From contig JAQIWT010000656.1 of assembly GCA_034696485.1 (NCBI GenBank), positions 1 to 16,654 of the forward strand: a DNA stretch of 16,654 bases, in the 5' to 3' direction. Below the pieces are notes generated by a model. That model was not told where the DNA came from. It saw only the letters and a list, made by a program, of their open reading frames with translations, and did not search any database. The translations under genes and the position numbers were made by a program. This document shows positions 8,535 through 16,654 of this stretch, piece by piece. Position 1 is the stretch's first letter; each line of letters begins with the position of its first letter. The stretch is from Isohypsibius dastychi. Its lineage: Eukaryota > Tardigrada > Eutardigrada > Parachela > Isohypsibiidae.

Positions 8535-11500
8535 TTAACTGCCCTCGAAAGTCGCGCAGTTTTTCGAGAAAAAATGTTTGTTGCCGAGACGAAGGTGAGC
8601 GATACGCCCAACTTTGACGGTATCGGCATCGTAGATAGTTCTCCGATGTCCACTGAAAGTGGATATTTTACAATGGAATACAACACGAAGTAACCTCTCA
8701 CCTGTCAGTTGAACTCCAATGTACGTAACCACATTCTTCAATAAGCGGTTGTGTATTGTAATATTCCTCCACTAGTAAGAAAAGTTTGTTGCATGTGGCG
8801 CAGTGGAGAAACTCGAGAACTTCGGCAAATATGAACATATTTGTAGCTGAAAGGGACACGTAGTAGCCCTGTGTCTTTTTTGGCTTCAGATAACGGCGTG
8901 TCCAGACTAAGAATCCCAAAAATTTTACTCTGTTTGCAGACTTATGCACATGATTTTGGCAGATCGGGTGACGCAGTTCCAGAAAATTAACCAGCTCCGG
9001 AACATTTATCTGATCCAACATCGCTTTATCACTAATAGTCCAACTTTTGCCAGCGTTTTGAGTTCGTGATACACTATTTGCAAGGTTTGTTAGTTGAAGA
9101 GATTTTCAGAAAAACTGTTTATCTTACGGTATGCTGAGATTTCGGAAACAGTAATCCTTGATGGTGGAGTCATTTAGTTGTTCTATTTCGTGAACCAGAA
9201 TTTTTGCTTGGATGAACCGGGTGGCGGCCTGAAACTTGAGTACGTATTTTCGCATTCACGAAAACCAAGTCATTTACCTTAGCAATCATCCAGCCAGTGC
9301 CATAACATCTTCGCCTGATCCAACCGTTCAGACTTTCCGGATTAAAATTAGAGTAGGCCCAGGCTGGTCCCCACCGACTTATGATGGTTGGCCAGTGTAA
9401 AATATTGTGGACGTTTAAACTCATTCGCCGAACGCCTGTATAGAACTAGTGAGATATTTCTCACCTTTTAAACAGATGTTATTACCGTAGAGTTCTTTGA
9501 AACCTGAAACGAATTTTCCGACTGCGAGCCTCAGGGAAGCCAGATCGATTTCGGTTATCTCTTCTAGAGATATTACGTGGCAGATATGCACAAACAGGGC
9601 CCAGTTTTTCAGGTATCTCGGTTTCAGGAGACCCTGAAGCAGAGGGAGAGACAAGTGCAGCGTCCATGACCGCCAGTCACTGGCTTTCCAGGAATCTCTC
9701 TTCATGGTTCTTGGTAGATGAGTCAAAAATGCAGGAAGTTTGATTTCCTTAAGTTTAACGGCAATATCACCTTGCTTGAAAAAAACAAACTTGCAAAGAC
9801 TAGCTGGTAGAAATCGTTTCATAAGTTGGCAAATAGCAATACCTTGGCGGGTGGTATGTAGCACTCCATTTCATGATGCTCTGAACTGAACCAGAGATTT
9901 GCCACATCTTCAGCTACTCCGAGAAAACTTCCGTGCATGCTATCAATAGTCCAGCTAACTGGCGTGATGACATATGGCAGTATATCGCATGGGGCTTTGC
10001 CGACAATGCCAATAGCCTGGTAATAAAGTCACCATCTTCATAAACCGCTTCACAACCCAGGCCCAGAAGTGTCATGACTTACCCCTTCGTTATTTTCTGC
10101 CGCAAGTTCAGCACATCTGATGACTGAAGTTGCAGTTCTTAGGGGCTCCTCGTCGGTTTCTTCAACAATTGCTCCAAATCCTCTGCAACGTAAAGCCGTA
10201 CACGCCAAACTATAATCACAGCTGTTTCAAACTTAAGTTACCGAACGTATCCACCATTCTCGGTTGCACAACTCTCGGCAGTAGTTTCGCAAAATAGGCA
10301 AGCATTATATGATGTTGGGCCCTTTATACCACTTAATGGAGCCCGCGCTTGGAGGTCAGCGGTCAAGTCGGAAACCACAAATCTGGCGATTCTCGGAACA
10401 CCTTGTACCACAATTTGAACGCCTGTGAAATAATGCAGTCTGTGATGTTATTTAAACATGGGTAAAGTAATTGTTGTGTACCTTCGGCATTGAGCTCGTT
10501 CAGCTGATCTCTCAAATCAGTCATAATAGCTCCAAATGGCACACTTTTTGAGGGTCCTTGCCATATGGAATGAAGCACCACATTTCTCATCAAAAACCTG
10601 TAATATGTCGTGGGATTATAAAATCGTCAGGAACTGCATCCCTGATGTACCGCTTAGATGGCTTGATTTGGTTGATGAAAAGATAAAGCGGCCAAAATGA
10701 ACTTGGAGGAGAAGAGTAAAGGCGGACACCGTCGGTGTTGAGAGTGAAGGTTATCCAGACGTTTTCAGCACCTGGATGATCCAGGTGCAGAAGCCTGACC
10801 AACTCTTTGTGCGAAGATCCGTCAGTGATATCACGTATAACGTCTTCGTCGCAAGGCCGATCCCAGTCAAAATGATGCGCAGAGTCTGGGAAATTAACTT
10901 TTTGGAGCATTTGTTGTTACATTTGATTATCACGTCACCTGCTAGAATTTTTTCGATCTGATATCGCACATCGGCTCTTCCAACTGACTGTATTCCTTCA
11001 AAACACCTGCAAAGTATTCGTTTGCAAGTGCACGTGCAAAACTTTCGAAGTAGATGAAATCGATATTTTACTAGCAGTTACGAAAAGATCAGGGGCAGAA
11101 AATACAAGATAATCTGACATTCGATAAGATAATCTAACGAATATAATAACAACAGGACAAGATAATCTGACGAATGTCAGGTTATAAGGAAAAATGCTTT
11201 TTTACGCAGGTATTTTGTTGAATGAACTTAGTTAAACTTGGCCCTGTCAAAAACATCTGAAAACAGTAGCTGTGTTTCTTTTGGAAGACTTACTCTAACT
11301 TGTTGCATTCTTTTTCCACTTTGTCGTTACAGGTTACACAGTAGTTAACCGACTTGACGGTGGTTGGGTCAGCAAGAGACAACAGATCTTTCGGATTTTC
11401 AATGAGGTTGAAATCAACGCCGAGCTTGAGAGCTTTAAAAAACTCCAGCAAAAACGCATCGGATAATGGAAAACGAGCTTTCAGCGTCTTGAGCACAACC

Positions 11501-11904
11501 TCGGCTTTCTTCTTCTCATATTCAAGCTGTTCATCATCCGAGTCGTCAGTATTATCTGGCACGATAGGTTGTACAGGTTCTAACACAAAACAGAAAAATA
11601 CCGTCAATCAGAAGTTGGTTGCCTTTCTGTATATGAATAGCCATACCATCGTGTAACGGAACTTCTGGAAGAACTGGATTAAGTCTGGCTTCAATGATGG
11701 CACCATGTTGGCCTCTGATATGCCGCTTCACATTGGAACGGATGGTTGAGGAAAAATTGCAAATCGAACAACGATAAATCCCGTCGTTTTCTCCAATCAT
11801 AAGCTCATTTACAATTTCACTGTCCGCTAACGAAGCAAAGCCTGCGGTAGTACGGAAATTAAATACCAAAAAATAATGCACATTCTACTAGATTTACCTG
11901 GCAT
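8535..11904 (-). CDS. CACTA/EnSpm (Tnp_2-like) transposase-type protein with N-terminal C2H2 zinc finger
   Basis: Fourteen exons on the minus strand: 11904-11898, 11841-11647, 11579-11294, 11006-10939, 10885-10651, 10597-10482, 10422-10242, 10182-10083, 10016-9843, 9774-9486, 9435-9278, 9228-9128, 9073-8702, 8652-8535. They give 799 residues without an internal stop. Introns are all GT-AG, 48-68 bases apart from one of 287. Domains: a C2H2 finger (C27, C30, H43, H48); an acidic linker; a Cys cluster (C148, C151, C159, C164); then the transposase core: FTLNTDGV (D237), SIWQGP, SYNACLFCE, DSMHGSFLGV (D421), LPRTMKRDSWKASDW, LNVHNILHW, WGPAWAYSNFNPESLNG (E584). This order (TDG, WxGP, CxxC, DxMH, LPR..WKA, NxHxLxH, GPxWAYSxFxxExxNG) is that of the Tnp_2/DUF4218-type transposases of CACTA elements, common in animal genomes. 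The three acidic residues are candidates for the DDE triad (inference). The 7-base coding exon 1 is the least certain; M17 could be an alternative start. Exon 10's acceptor (CAAG) has a nearby in-frame alternative. Confidence 0.85.
11104..11180. repeat. Repeat cluster in the long intron of the transposase-type gene
   Basis: AAGATAATCT occurs three times, at 11107-11116, 11126-11135 and 11159-11168, each followed by GACATTCG, AACGAAT or GACGAATG. CTGACATTCG at 11114-11123 and CGAATGTCAG at 11171-11180 form a perfect 10-base inverted repeat around the cluster. It sits inside the 287-base intron (11293-11007), the only long one in that gene. It could be a binding-site cluster or a degenerate small insertion. 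Confidence 0.6.
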
Positions 11905-12770
11905 GGCAGTGTCCAAGTGATAACGAAAAAGTTTTTACAGCTTTACGTTAGATATCTTTCACATGTTTGAGCTGCCGAAGTTGGAACATTTGTTGTGGTT
12001 TTATCTTCAGTACTGGCGTGGCAAGAGGATAGGGCAGAGAAATGAATGCTGGCACACGCGGGCAAGGTCAGTATTTTCAAAGCTACAAATGGCCATTGAC
12101 CACACCGTCGGCTACGCAGGATGTTCTGCTGCTCTCTGTGATATCCGTGATATGTGAAATATTCAGCTTTTTGTAGGATATTCGCGCAGTTTGTAGCTAT
12201 TTGTTTATTCTGGCCATATTCTGTCATAATCCATCTTTTTCTAGCACAGCATTTTTCGTTCATCTTTTCAAAATCAGAAAGATATCGAATTTTCATCACT
12301 TTCCAGCATTTTGAGCTATTTTTGATTTCAAATCCAGCTAAATTTTACCATCACCGATTTTATTGCTGGATTACGAAGCCCTGGGATAAGATCTCCACAG
12401 CACCGCTACAACTCAACATCTTTGATTCTTCAGTAATTGGCCTGTCGACCATGAAGGTGATCGAAAAGATCTCCAGACTGCTTTCGGCTTGTGCGTTGAA
12501 ACACTTCTCTTTCATACGAATGAGACGTTGGTCCGATGAAAACACTATTCACACCAAACCCGAGTACAACAAGTTTTCCAACTGTTAAATCACAGCCTCA
12601 AATTTCTGTTATCGTTTTATGATCTGATCTTTTGAATCCGGCTCCTGTTCCGCTATTACGAAGCTTCCGCCAAAAAAAAGTGCGTACCAGACGATAAAAA
12701 ACCAGATCTGCGGCTGATCCACCAGAACGCCTTTATTCTCTGCTTTCAGAAGTTTACAACCCGGCGCATC
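11905..12770. other. Intergenic region with unresolved open frames
   Basis: About 865 bases upstream of two divergent genes. Plus-strand frames are open at 11963-12066 (starting MFELPKLEHLLWFYLQYW) and, after a possible GT-AG intron at 12067-12176, from 12177 to a stop at 12588. The last part (from about 12364: CWITKPWDKISTAPLQLNIF) has coding-like composition, while the part before it is Phe-rich and looks like T-rich non-coding DNA. The minus strand across 12360-12580 is also open in two frames. I cannot decide between a degenerate gene fragment and chance. CTGCTTTCAG at 12739-12748, just before the next gene, looks like a 5'-leader or trans-splice acceptor. Confidence 0.3.
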
Positions 12771-13633
12771 ATGGAAAATAAAGCTTTGACCTGTTTTCTG
12801 GTTTTATGGACCTACACTGTTGCTTCAGGTAATTATCATTTATCACTAACATTTCATTATTTCATTCCAATTATCACTCACATTTCATTATTCTGATCAA
12901 AAATGATTTCATAAGAATTATACAACGAATCTTGGGCTTATCGACGATTGGGAAAATCCAAAACCTCTTTCCAATTCAAAATACTCTGGACGGATGTAAG
13001 CAAACGGTTTCTCAAATTTCCAGCATTTCCGGCGAATGACAGGATCAATTTCCTTCCGCATTTCAAACCCCAAAAGCTCCAGCGGCAAAATCTGGAGGAC
13101 AAAGCGCTCTTCGATAAGAAACTTAAACTATCATTCGGGTTCCAAAAAGGTCTTCCAGAAAGTTTTAGAGATGAACTGGAAACAACGGCCGCTCCAACAG
13201 AAGCCCCGACGGAAGCGCCTACTACTATTCCAACAACCACGGAACCAACCACCACTTCAAGCACAACCACGACAACAACAACAACAACAACAACACCGAC
13301 GACAACCACATCAACAACAACCTCGACCACAACACAAATTGCAGCAGTTAAAATTCAAACACTGACACCTTGTATGCCAGATTCGCAGTCTCCAAAAACC
13401 TGGGGGACTGGAACTGATAAACGTGGGATATGTTCAAGTTCGGCAGATCTTTTCGAAATCTGCCAAGGGAGACTTGGACTTTTCGAAGCTTCGATGGCAG
13501 GAACAGACTGTGCTGACTTCGAAGGGAACTGGTGCTGCTATGGTAAGTTATTTCAGAGAATAAAACATCTAGATATCACCAGATAAGTGAATTCTGTGTT
13601 ACAGAGCCGCTGAACATGTTGACCATTGGATGA
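12771..13633 (+). CDS. Small secreted protein with Thr-rich linker and six-cysteine C-terminal part
   Basis: Three exons: 12771-12828, 12916-13542 and 13605-13633, giving 237 residues; introns of 87 and 62 bases, GT-AG, both after the first base of a codon. The signal peptide is MENKALTCFLVLWTYTVAS. Residues 20-108 are basic and free of Cys. Residues ~109-160 are almost entirely Thr with Pro, Ala, Glu and Ser, a likely O-glycosylated stalk. Residues ~170-233 hold six cysteines in the order C, C, C, C, CC, ending DFEGNWCCYG. Exon 3 adds only EPLNMLTIG before TGA. If intron 2 were retained, the protein would end 14 residues after the last Gly, and AATAAA (13559-13564) lies inside that intron, so an alternative end is possible. 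The family is not recognised; the build (signal peptide, Thr stalk, small disulphide unit) suggests a mucin-like or matrix protein. Confidence 0.75.
13182..13338 (+). repeat. Low-complexity ACA/ACC (Thr codon) tract
   Basis: A near-microsatellite of Thr codons inside exon 2 of the gene at 12771-13633, with a core of repeated ACA around 13270-13295. The reverse strand reads as an artificial Val-rich frame. The tract length is likely to vary between individuals. Confidence 0.8.
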
Positions 13634-13783
13634 CAAGCTCAAACTGATGCATGATATTTTCGGACCTGAAATGACGACATTGTGCTAATTGCTGTTAACT
13701 CCTGCCAACTTTCTTTCTATGTGACCCATTTTCCCCATGTCTTATTGTGCCGCATTATGATATTGAAACAAATCAAATTCGGT

Positions 13784-15762
13784 TCACGAAGTTTTATTCC
13801 TAGACTGTGCGCAAAAAATGCTATTGAATTTCAAAGAAATCCTTCGTCTTCGAGAAAATAAAATCCCTGCAATTCCGAAAACCGAAGCCGAATAACCAGT
13901 CAAAATAACTAAGCTGAAGACATTCGAGCACGAAATTGTATCGACGGACATATTCACAAAACCCGTAAATAAGTTGGCGATTAGAAATATCGGTAACGCG
14001 TTGAAATTCAATGCATCTATTACGCAGAACCGATCGTTGGCCAAAGCTTGCGGATACGATTGTGGAATTTTCTCTGAAAACAGTTTTTCGGTAAAAACTT
14101 TTGAATAAGCCAATTTTACAGCATAATCGTATTTGCGAACTTTTAATTTTACTCCAAAGTTATTAAAGCTAAGTTCAAAATTTAATTTTAGATAATTATT
14201 TACGAACTTGATTTGGACAAACCCGGAACGCCGACAGGAGCCAGTTTCTGTTGCAATAATTCGGATACAGACATCAAAGTCAAGAATCCCAGCGAAATAT
14301 AAGACTATAACACAAAATTTTCATCAATAAAAATTAAAAATTCAATCAGTCAGAAATCTTACAATCCACAGGATATATGATGCGTTGGCGACACGGCGTG
14401 ATGGAAGCGGTAGCTTGGAAGTAGCAACCGCACAAAACAAACTGGCCAAGCCGAGTTCCAAAATCAATAAATATAATTCCGATCTCGACCTGTGCGACGA
14501 AATGATAGATCATCTCAGAAAAAACGATGTATGATAAACCGCTTACGTGACCGGTTCGGCAAATTCGCGAGCAATGTACGACCACAGCAATATTATTCCC
14601 AAGAATCCAACACAGGAAAATATTCCAGATCGGTTCTCAAGACAAAATCGGACGGGTTGGATGCAGGTTGATGTATCGATGGGCATAATAATCCAGGTAT
14701 ACAATCCATTTTGCAAAGCGGCTTCGTACATGACTGTTATCAACAGACCCAATATGGGTGAATATTTTGGATGTATAACAACTGTCACTAGCCGTCCAAA
14801 AAGCTGTGGAAATGCAGCATGTTAGAAAACTCGTAAATAAAGAAGAGATGAATGTTCCGGAAATTTACTTTTAAGACAGCCAACGTGCAGAAAAAATTCC
14901 AGTGTCTTCCATATTCTGCTTCCGGTGACTGATAATTCAGAAGGGTGACTGATAATGAACGTCCAACACCCAACGCAATAAGGAGAAAACTGTCTTGCAA
15001 ATCCCGAAGAAACATTCTTGGGCTGCTTTTCTGATGCCTGGAACACAAGATATTATCCATGTTTTCCAAGCAATCACCTGTTAGGAAAATTATAATTCTG
15101 CTGCAGTTTATGAACAAATTGATGGAAATTAACAATGATTTCACGCTCACTCTTTCGATATCGGTCCCACGAGAGAACCGGCAACGACAAATACACCAAC
15201 CCCAGCATCCATCACAGAAAATCCATCGATTTCCGTCTTGGCCATCCACCGTGGAAAAACTTGAAAATCGACGGCGAGAATAATGATGCATGTCAACAGC
15301 ATGATAGTACCGCGAAACCTGGTGACAACATCACGCCAGAAATTATGCAGTGAGGTAGTCCTCTGGGCATCTTGATCAACATCCGCGTTGAAATCTTTGG
15401 TCTTGCTTTGGGATCGTTGCAAATGGTTCAGCAAGCAGACTAGGCACACCGCCAGGTATGGAAGAAACAAAACGACGAAGACTAACTTGATGTAATCCGA
15501 AAACACGGTGACCATCAATAAAGCCGGAATGACAATTGTTGTGAAATCGAAGGTCCATTTCCAGCTGACCGAAAAAACATATCATTGCTGTTATCTTGTA
15601 AATTGCATCTTACCTTTTGTTTCGTTTCTGGAAGAGGTGGAACCAGATTAGGTCGTGGTATATTATGAGCAGTCCAACATTGGCAAAAGTGGCAGAAACA
15701 ACCGCGCTGTCAGATCCCGTCAGATTCTGAACGAACTTCTCGTGGGTGGCTTTCTTGTCCAT
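13784..15762 (-). CDS. PIGW: GPI inositol acyltransferase (PIG-W / GWT1)
   Basis: Seven exons on the minus strand: 15762-15614, 15564-15151, 15037-14869, 14803-14547, 14489-14363, 14304-14223 and 14073-13784, giving 495 residues (human PIG-W is about 504). The enzyme adds an acyl chain from acyl-CoA to the inositol of GlcN-PI in the ER membrane during GPI-anchor synthesis. Family landmarks in order: the start MDKKATHEKFVQNLTGSDSA; VDFQVFPRWMAKTE with VMDAGVGVFV (the FPRRFAKTE..GxSLMDxGVG region); SPEAEYGRHWNFFCTLAV; ENRSGIFSCVGFLG; LPSRRVANASYILWI; FLIANLFTGFVNMSV. Long hydrophobic segments throughout fit the family's ~13 membrane passes. Introns are 49-149 bases. The donor of exon 6 is the only doubtful join: GGTTTG at 14223/14222 is used here, but GTTCGT after 14208 also keeps the frame. 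The next gene starts 402 bases upstream on the other strand. Confidence 0.93.
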
Positions 15763-16164
15763 AATCTCAATTAACGCATCTCTAACAGTTCCCAGCACAG
15801 TGGGACTAGTGAAAACAGATGAGCTGATGCAGGTCCGGGAAAAAATTCTTCCAGATTTTATTCTGCACGAAAGGAAGAAACAGAAATAAACCACAACAAA
15901 CCGATTCACGCAACTTCAACTCGATGGACGCGATGTACGAAAAGCCACATGGTGCGGTGCAACCTAGTTGCAAAACAGCCAATCACTGGTCCAATCAATC
16001 GAAATGTCCGGCCTCCTTGAAGAAACGCTTGCCGAGCGAAACGGCATTTCCACGAAATTCCTTCTGTTCTATTTATTTCTCAGGAAATCAGCAAAAATTT
16101 TCCCTTTTTCGTGGTCGATTTCTTGGTGTGTTTTAGATTCGGATTGAACCTGATTAACTTAAAC
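15763..16164. promoter_or_regulatory. Bidirectional promoter region between PIGW and the downstream gene, with paired CCAAT boxes
   Basis: About 400 bases between divergent start codons. CCAAT occurs at 15979-15983 (GCCAATCA) and 15991-15995 (TCCAATCA), 12 bases apart in the same direction; NF-Y sites are typical of shared housekeeping promoters. No TATA box is convincing. Pyrimidine-rich tracts ending in AG (TTATTTCTCAG at 16073-16083 and GTGTTTTAG at 16129-16137) could be 5'-leader or trans-splice acceptors for the plus-strand gene. Confidence 0.4.
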
Positions 16165-16654
16165 ATGGAATCGGTTGGAAATCCACCGAAAAGGCTTCGT
16201 TCAACGAGGAGATTGTCGGTCCAACAAGTTGACAGTGACTCGGATATTCAAGAAGTCACTGAACTGGCCAGTCCGAAACCAAAACGCAGATCAGTCAGGA
16301 CGACGACATTTTATTCGCCAGTAGGTGACAACGGTGCCAGCTCTTCAAGCACAATCGATCTGGATGAGGACGGTGTCCGTGCGCCGATTCCGCAGAAGAA
16401 TGTTGTTCTCTCGGAGGGAGATCCGTTTGCGATTATTTCGAAACGAATCACCAGCAACCGTGACGAGCAGCCTGACTTACGGAAGCAGTTCAAAGAGCTG
16501 AAAAATAACAAACGAGGAAAAGGACTTGGAGGATCGGTTTTCGACAGTCTTCGAGATTTTCAAGGTTGGAGTTGTTGGTCGTAAATTTCAAAACATTTTC
16601 GTTTAATTTGGAAATATCATCGTAGGTGATGCTAGACTAAACCATCAGTCTGGC
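16165..16654 (+). CDS. Unidentified, probably nuclear protein (3' end beyond the window)
   Basis: The first exon is 16165-16564, an intron of 61 bases follows (GTTGGA donor, ATCGTAG acceptor), and the second exon starts at 16626 and runs off the window. The first 143 residues are polar and probably disordered. Basic clusters (PPKRLRSTRR, PKPKRRS) look like nuclear localisation signals. Two stretches, SDSDIQEVTEL and SSTIDLDED, resemble SUMO-interacting motifs with a short hydrophobic core beside acidic residues (weak). Residues after 95 (LSEGDPFAIISKR, then KGLGGSVFDSLRDF) may be the start of a conserved region. I do not recognise the family. Reading through the donor would give a stop at 16582-16584 after six more residues, so a short protein is the alternative. 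Confidence 0.65.

Noticed and set aside
9436-9464. A 29-base intron in the transposase-type gene
   Set aside because: A donor at 9485 gives a normal 50-base intron in the same phase and restores the family motif LYG followed by the N-x-H-x-L-x-H region.
10598-10649. A GG-AG intron at the end of exon 5 of the transposase-type gene
   Set aside because: A normal GT donor at 10650 (CG then GTACAT) gives a 53-base intron in the correct phase.
12938-13330. Val-rich 130-codon minus-strand frame
   Set aside because: It is the reverse complement of the Thr-codon tract in the secreted protein gene.
14547-14825. 92-codon plus-strand frame within the PIGW region
   Set aside because: It is antisense to PIGW exon 4, whose protein reading matches the family.

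Overview
The window is nuclear DNA from an animal with a very compact genome. Genes are split by many short introns: of about 36 introns I could place, most are 48-70 bases. They are nearly all GT-AG, with one GC-AG. Genes lie a few hundred bases apart on alternating strands. A well-conserved Smad2/3 and a PIG-W/GWT1 acyltransferase show it is a metazoan. Intron size, gene spacing and tolerance of a GC donor fit a larvacean tunicate (Oikopleura type) best. This is inference: another small-genome animal (nematode, rotifer, tardigrade) is not excluded. All gene models come from reading splice sites and frames by eye.

Layout, left to right. (1) 1-1328 (+): the 3' end of a Smad2/3 gene, most of the MH2 domain down to the phosphorylated C-terminal serines. 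(2) 1961-3647 (-): a 421-residue secreted, Ser/Thr/Asn-rich protein with more than 20 N-glycosylation sequons. (3) 4405-5628 (+): an arylsulfatase with intact active-site motifs that stops at about 223 residues, less than half the usual length. (4) 5998-7806 (-): a 427-residue, probably nuclear protein with a Pro/Tyr-rich middle, a possible BEN-like segment and an acidic tail. (5) 8101-8290: a GC-rich block with nested complementary arms, possibly a structured RNA. (6) 8535-11904 (-): a 14-exon, 799-residue transposase-type protein of the CACTA/EnSpm (Tnp_2-like) lineage with an N-terminal C2H2 finger; every exon joins in frame. (7) 12771-13633 (+): a second small secreted protein with a Thr-rich linker and a six-cysteine C-terminal part. 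(8) 13784-15762 (-): PIG-W, complete at 495 residues. (9) 16165-16654 (+): the start of an unidentified, probably nuclear protein that runs off the window.

I see no common pathway. Smad2/3 (TGF-beta/activin signalling) and PIG-W (GPI-anchor synthesis in the ER) are housekeeping genes. The two Thr-rich secreted proteins and the short sulfatase look lineage-specific and extracellular. The transposase-type gene is the most notable element: it is intact across 14 exons, and I saw no obvious terminal repeats, so it may be a domesticated transposase or a recently active element whose ends I could not recognise. PIG-W and the last gene are head-to-head across about 400 bases with two CCAAT boxes. 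The Thr-rich protein gene and the sulfatase are also head-to-head.
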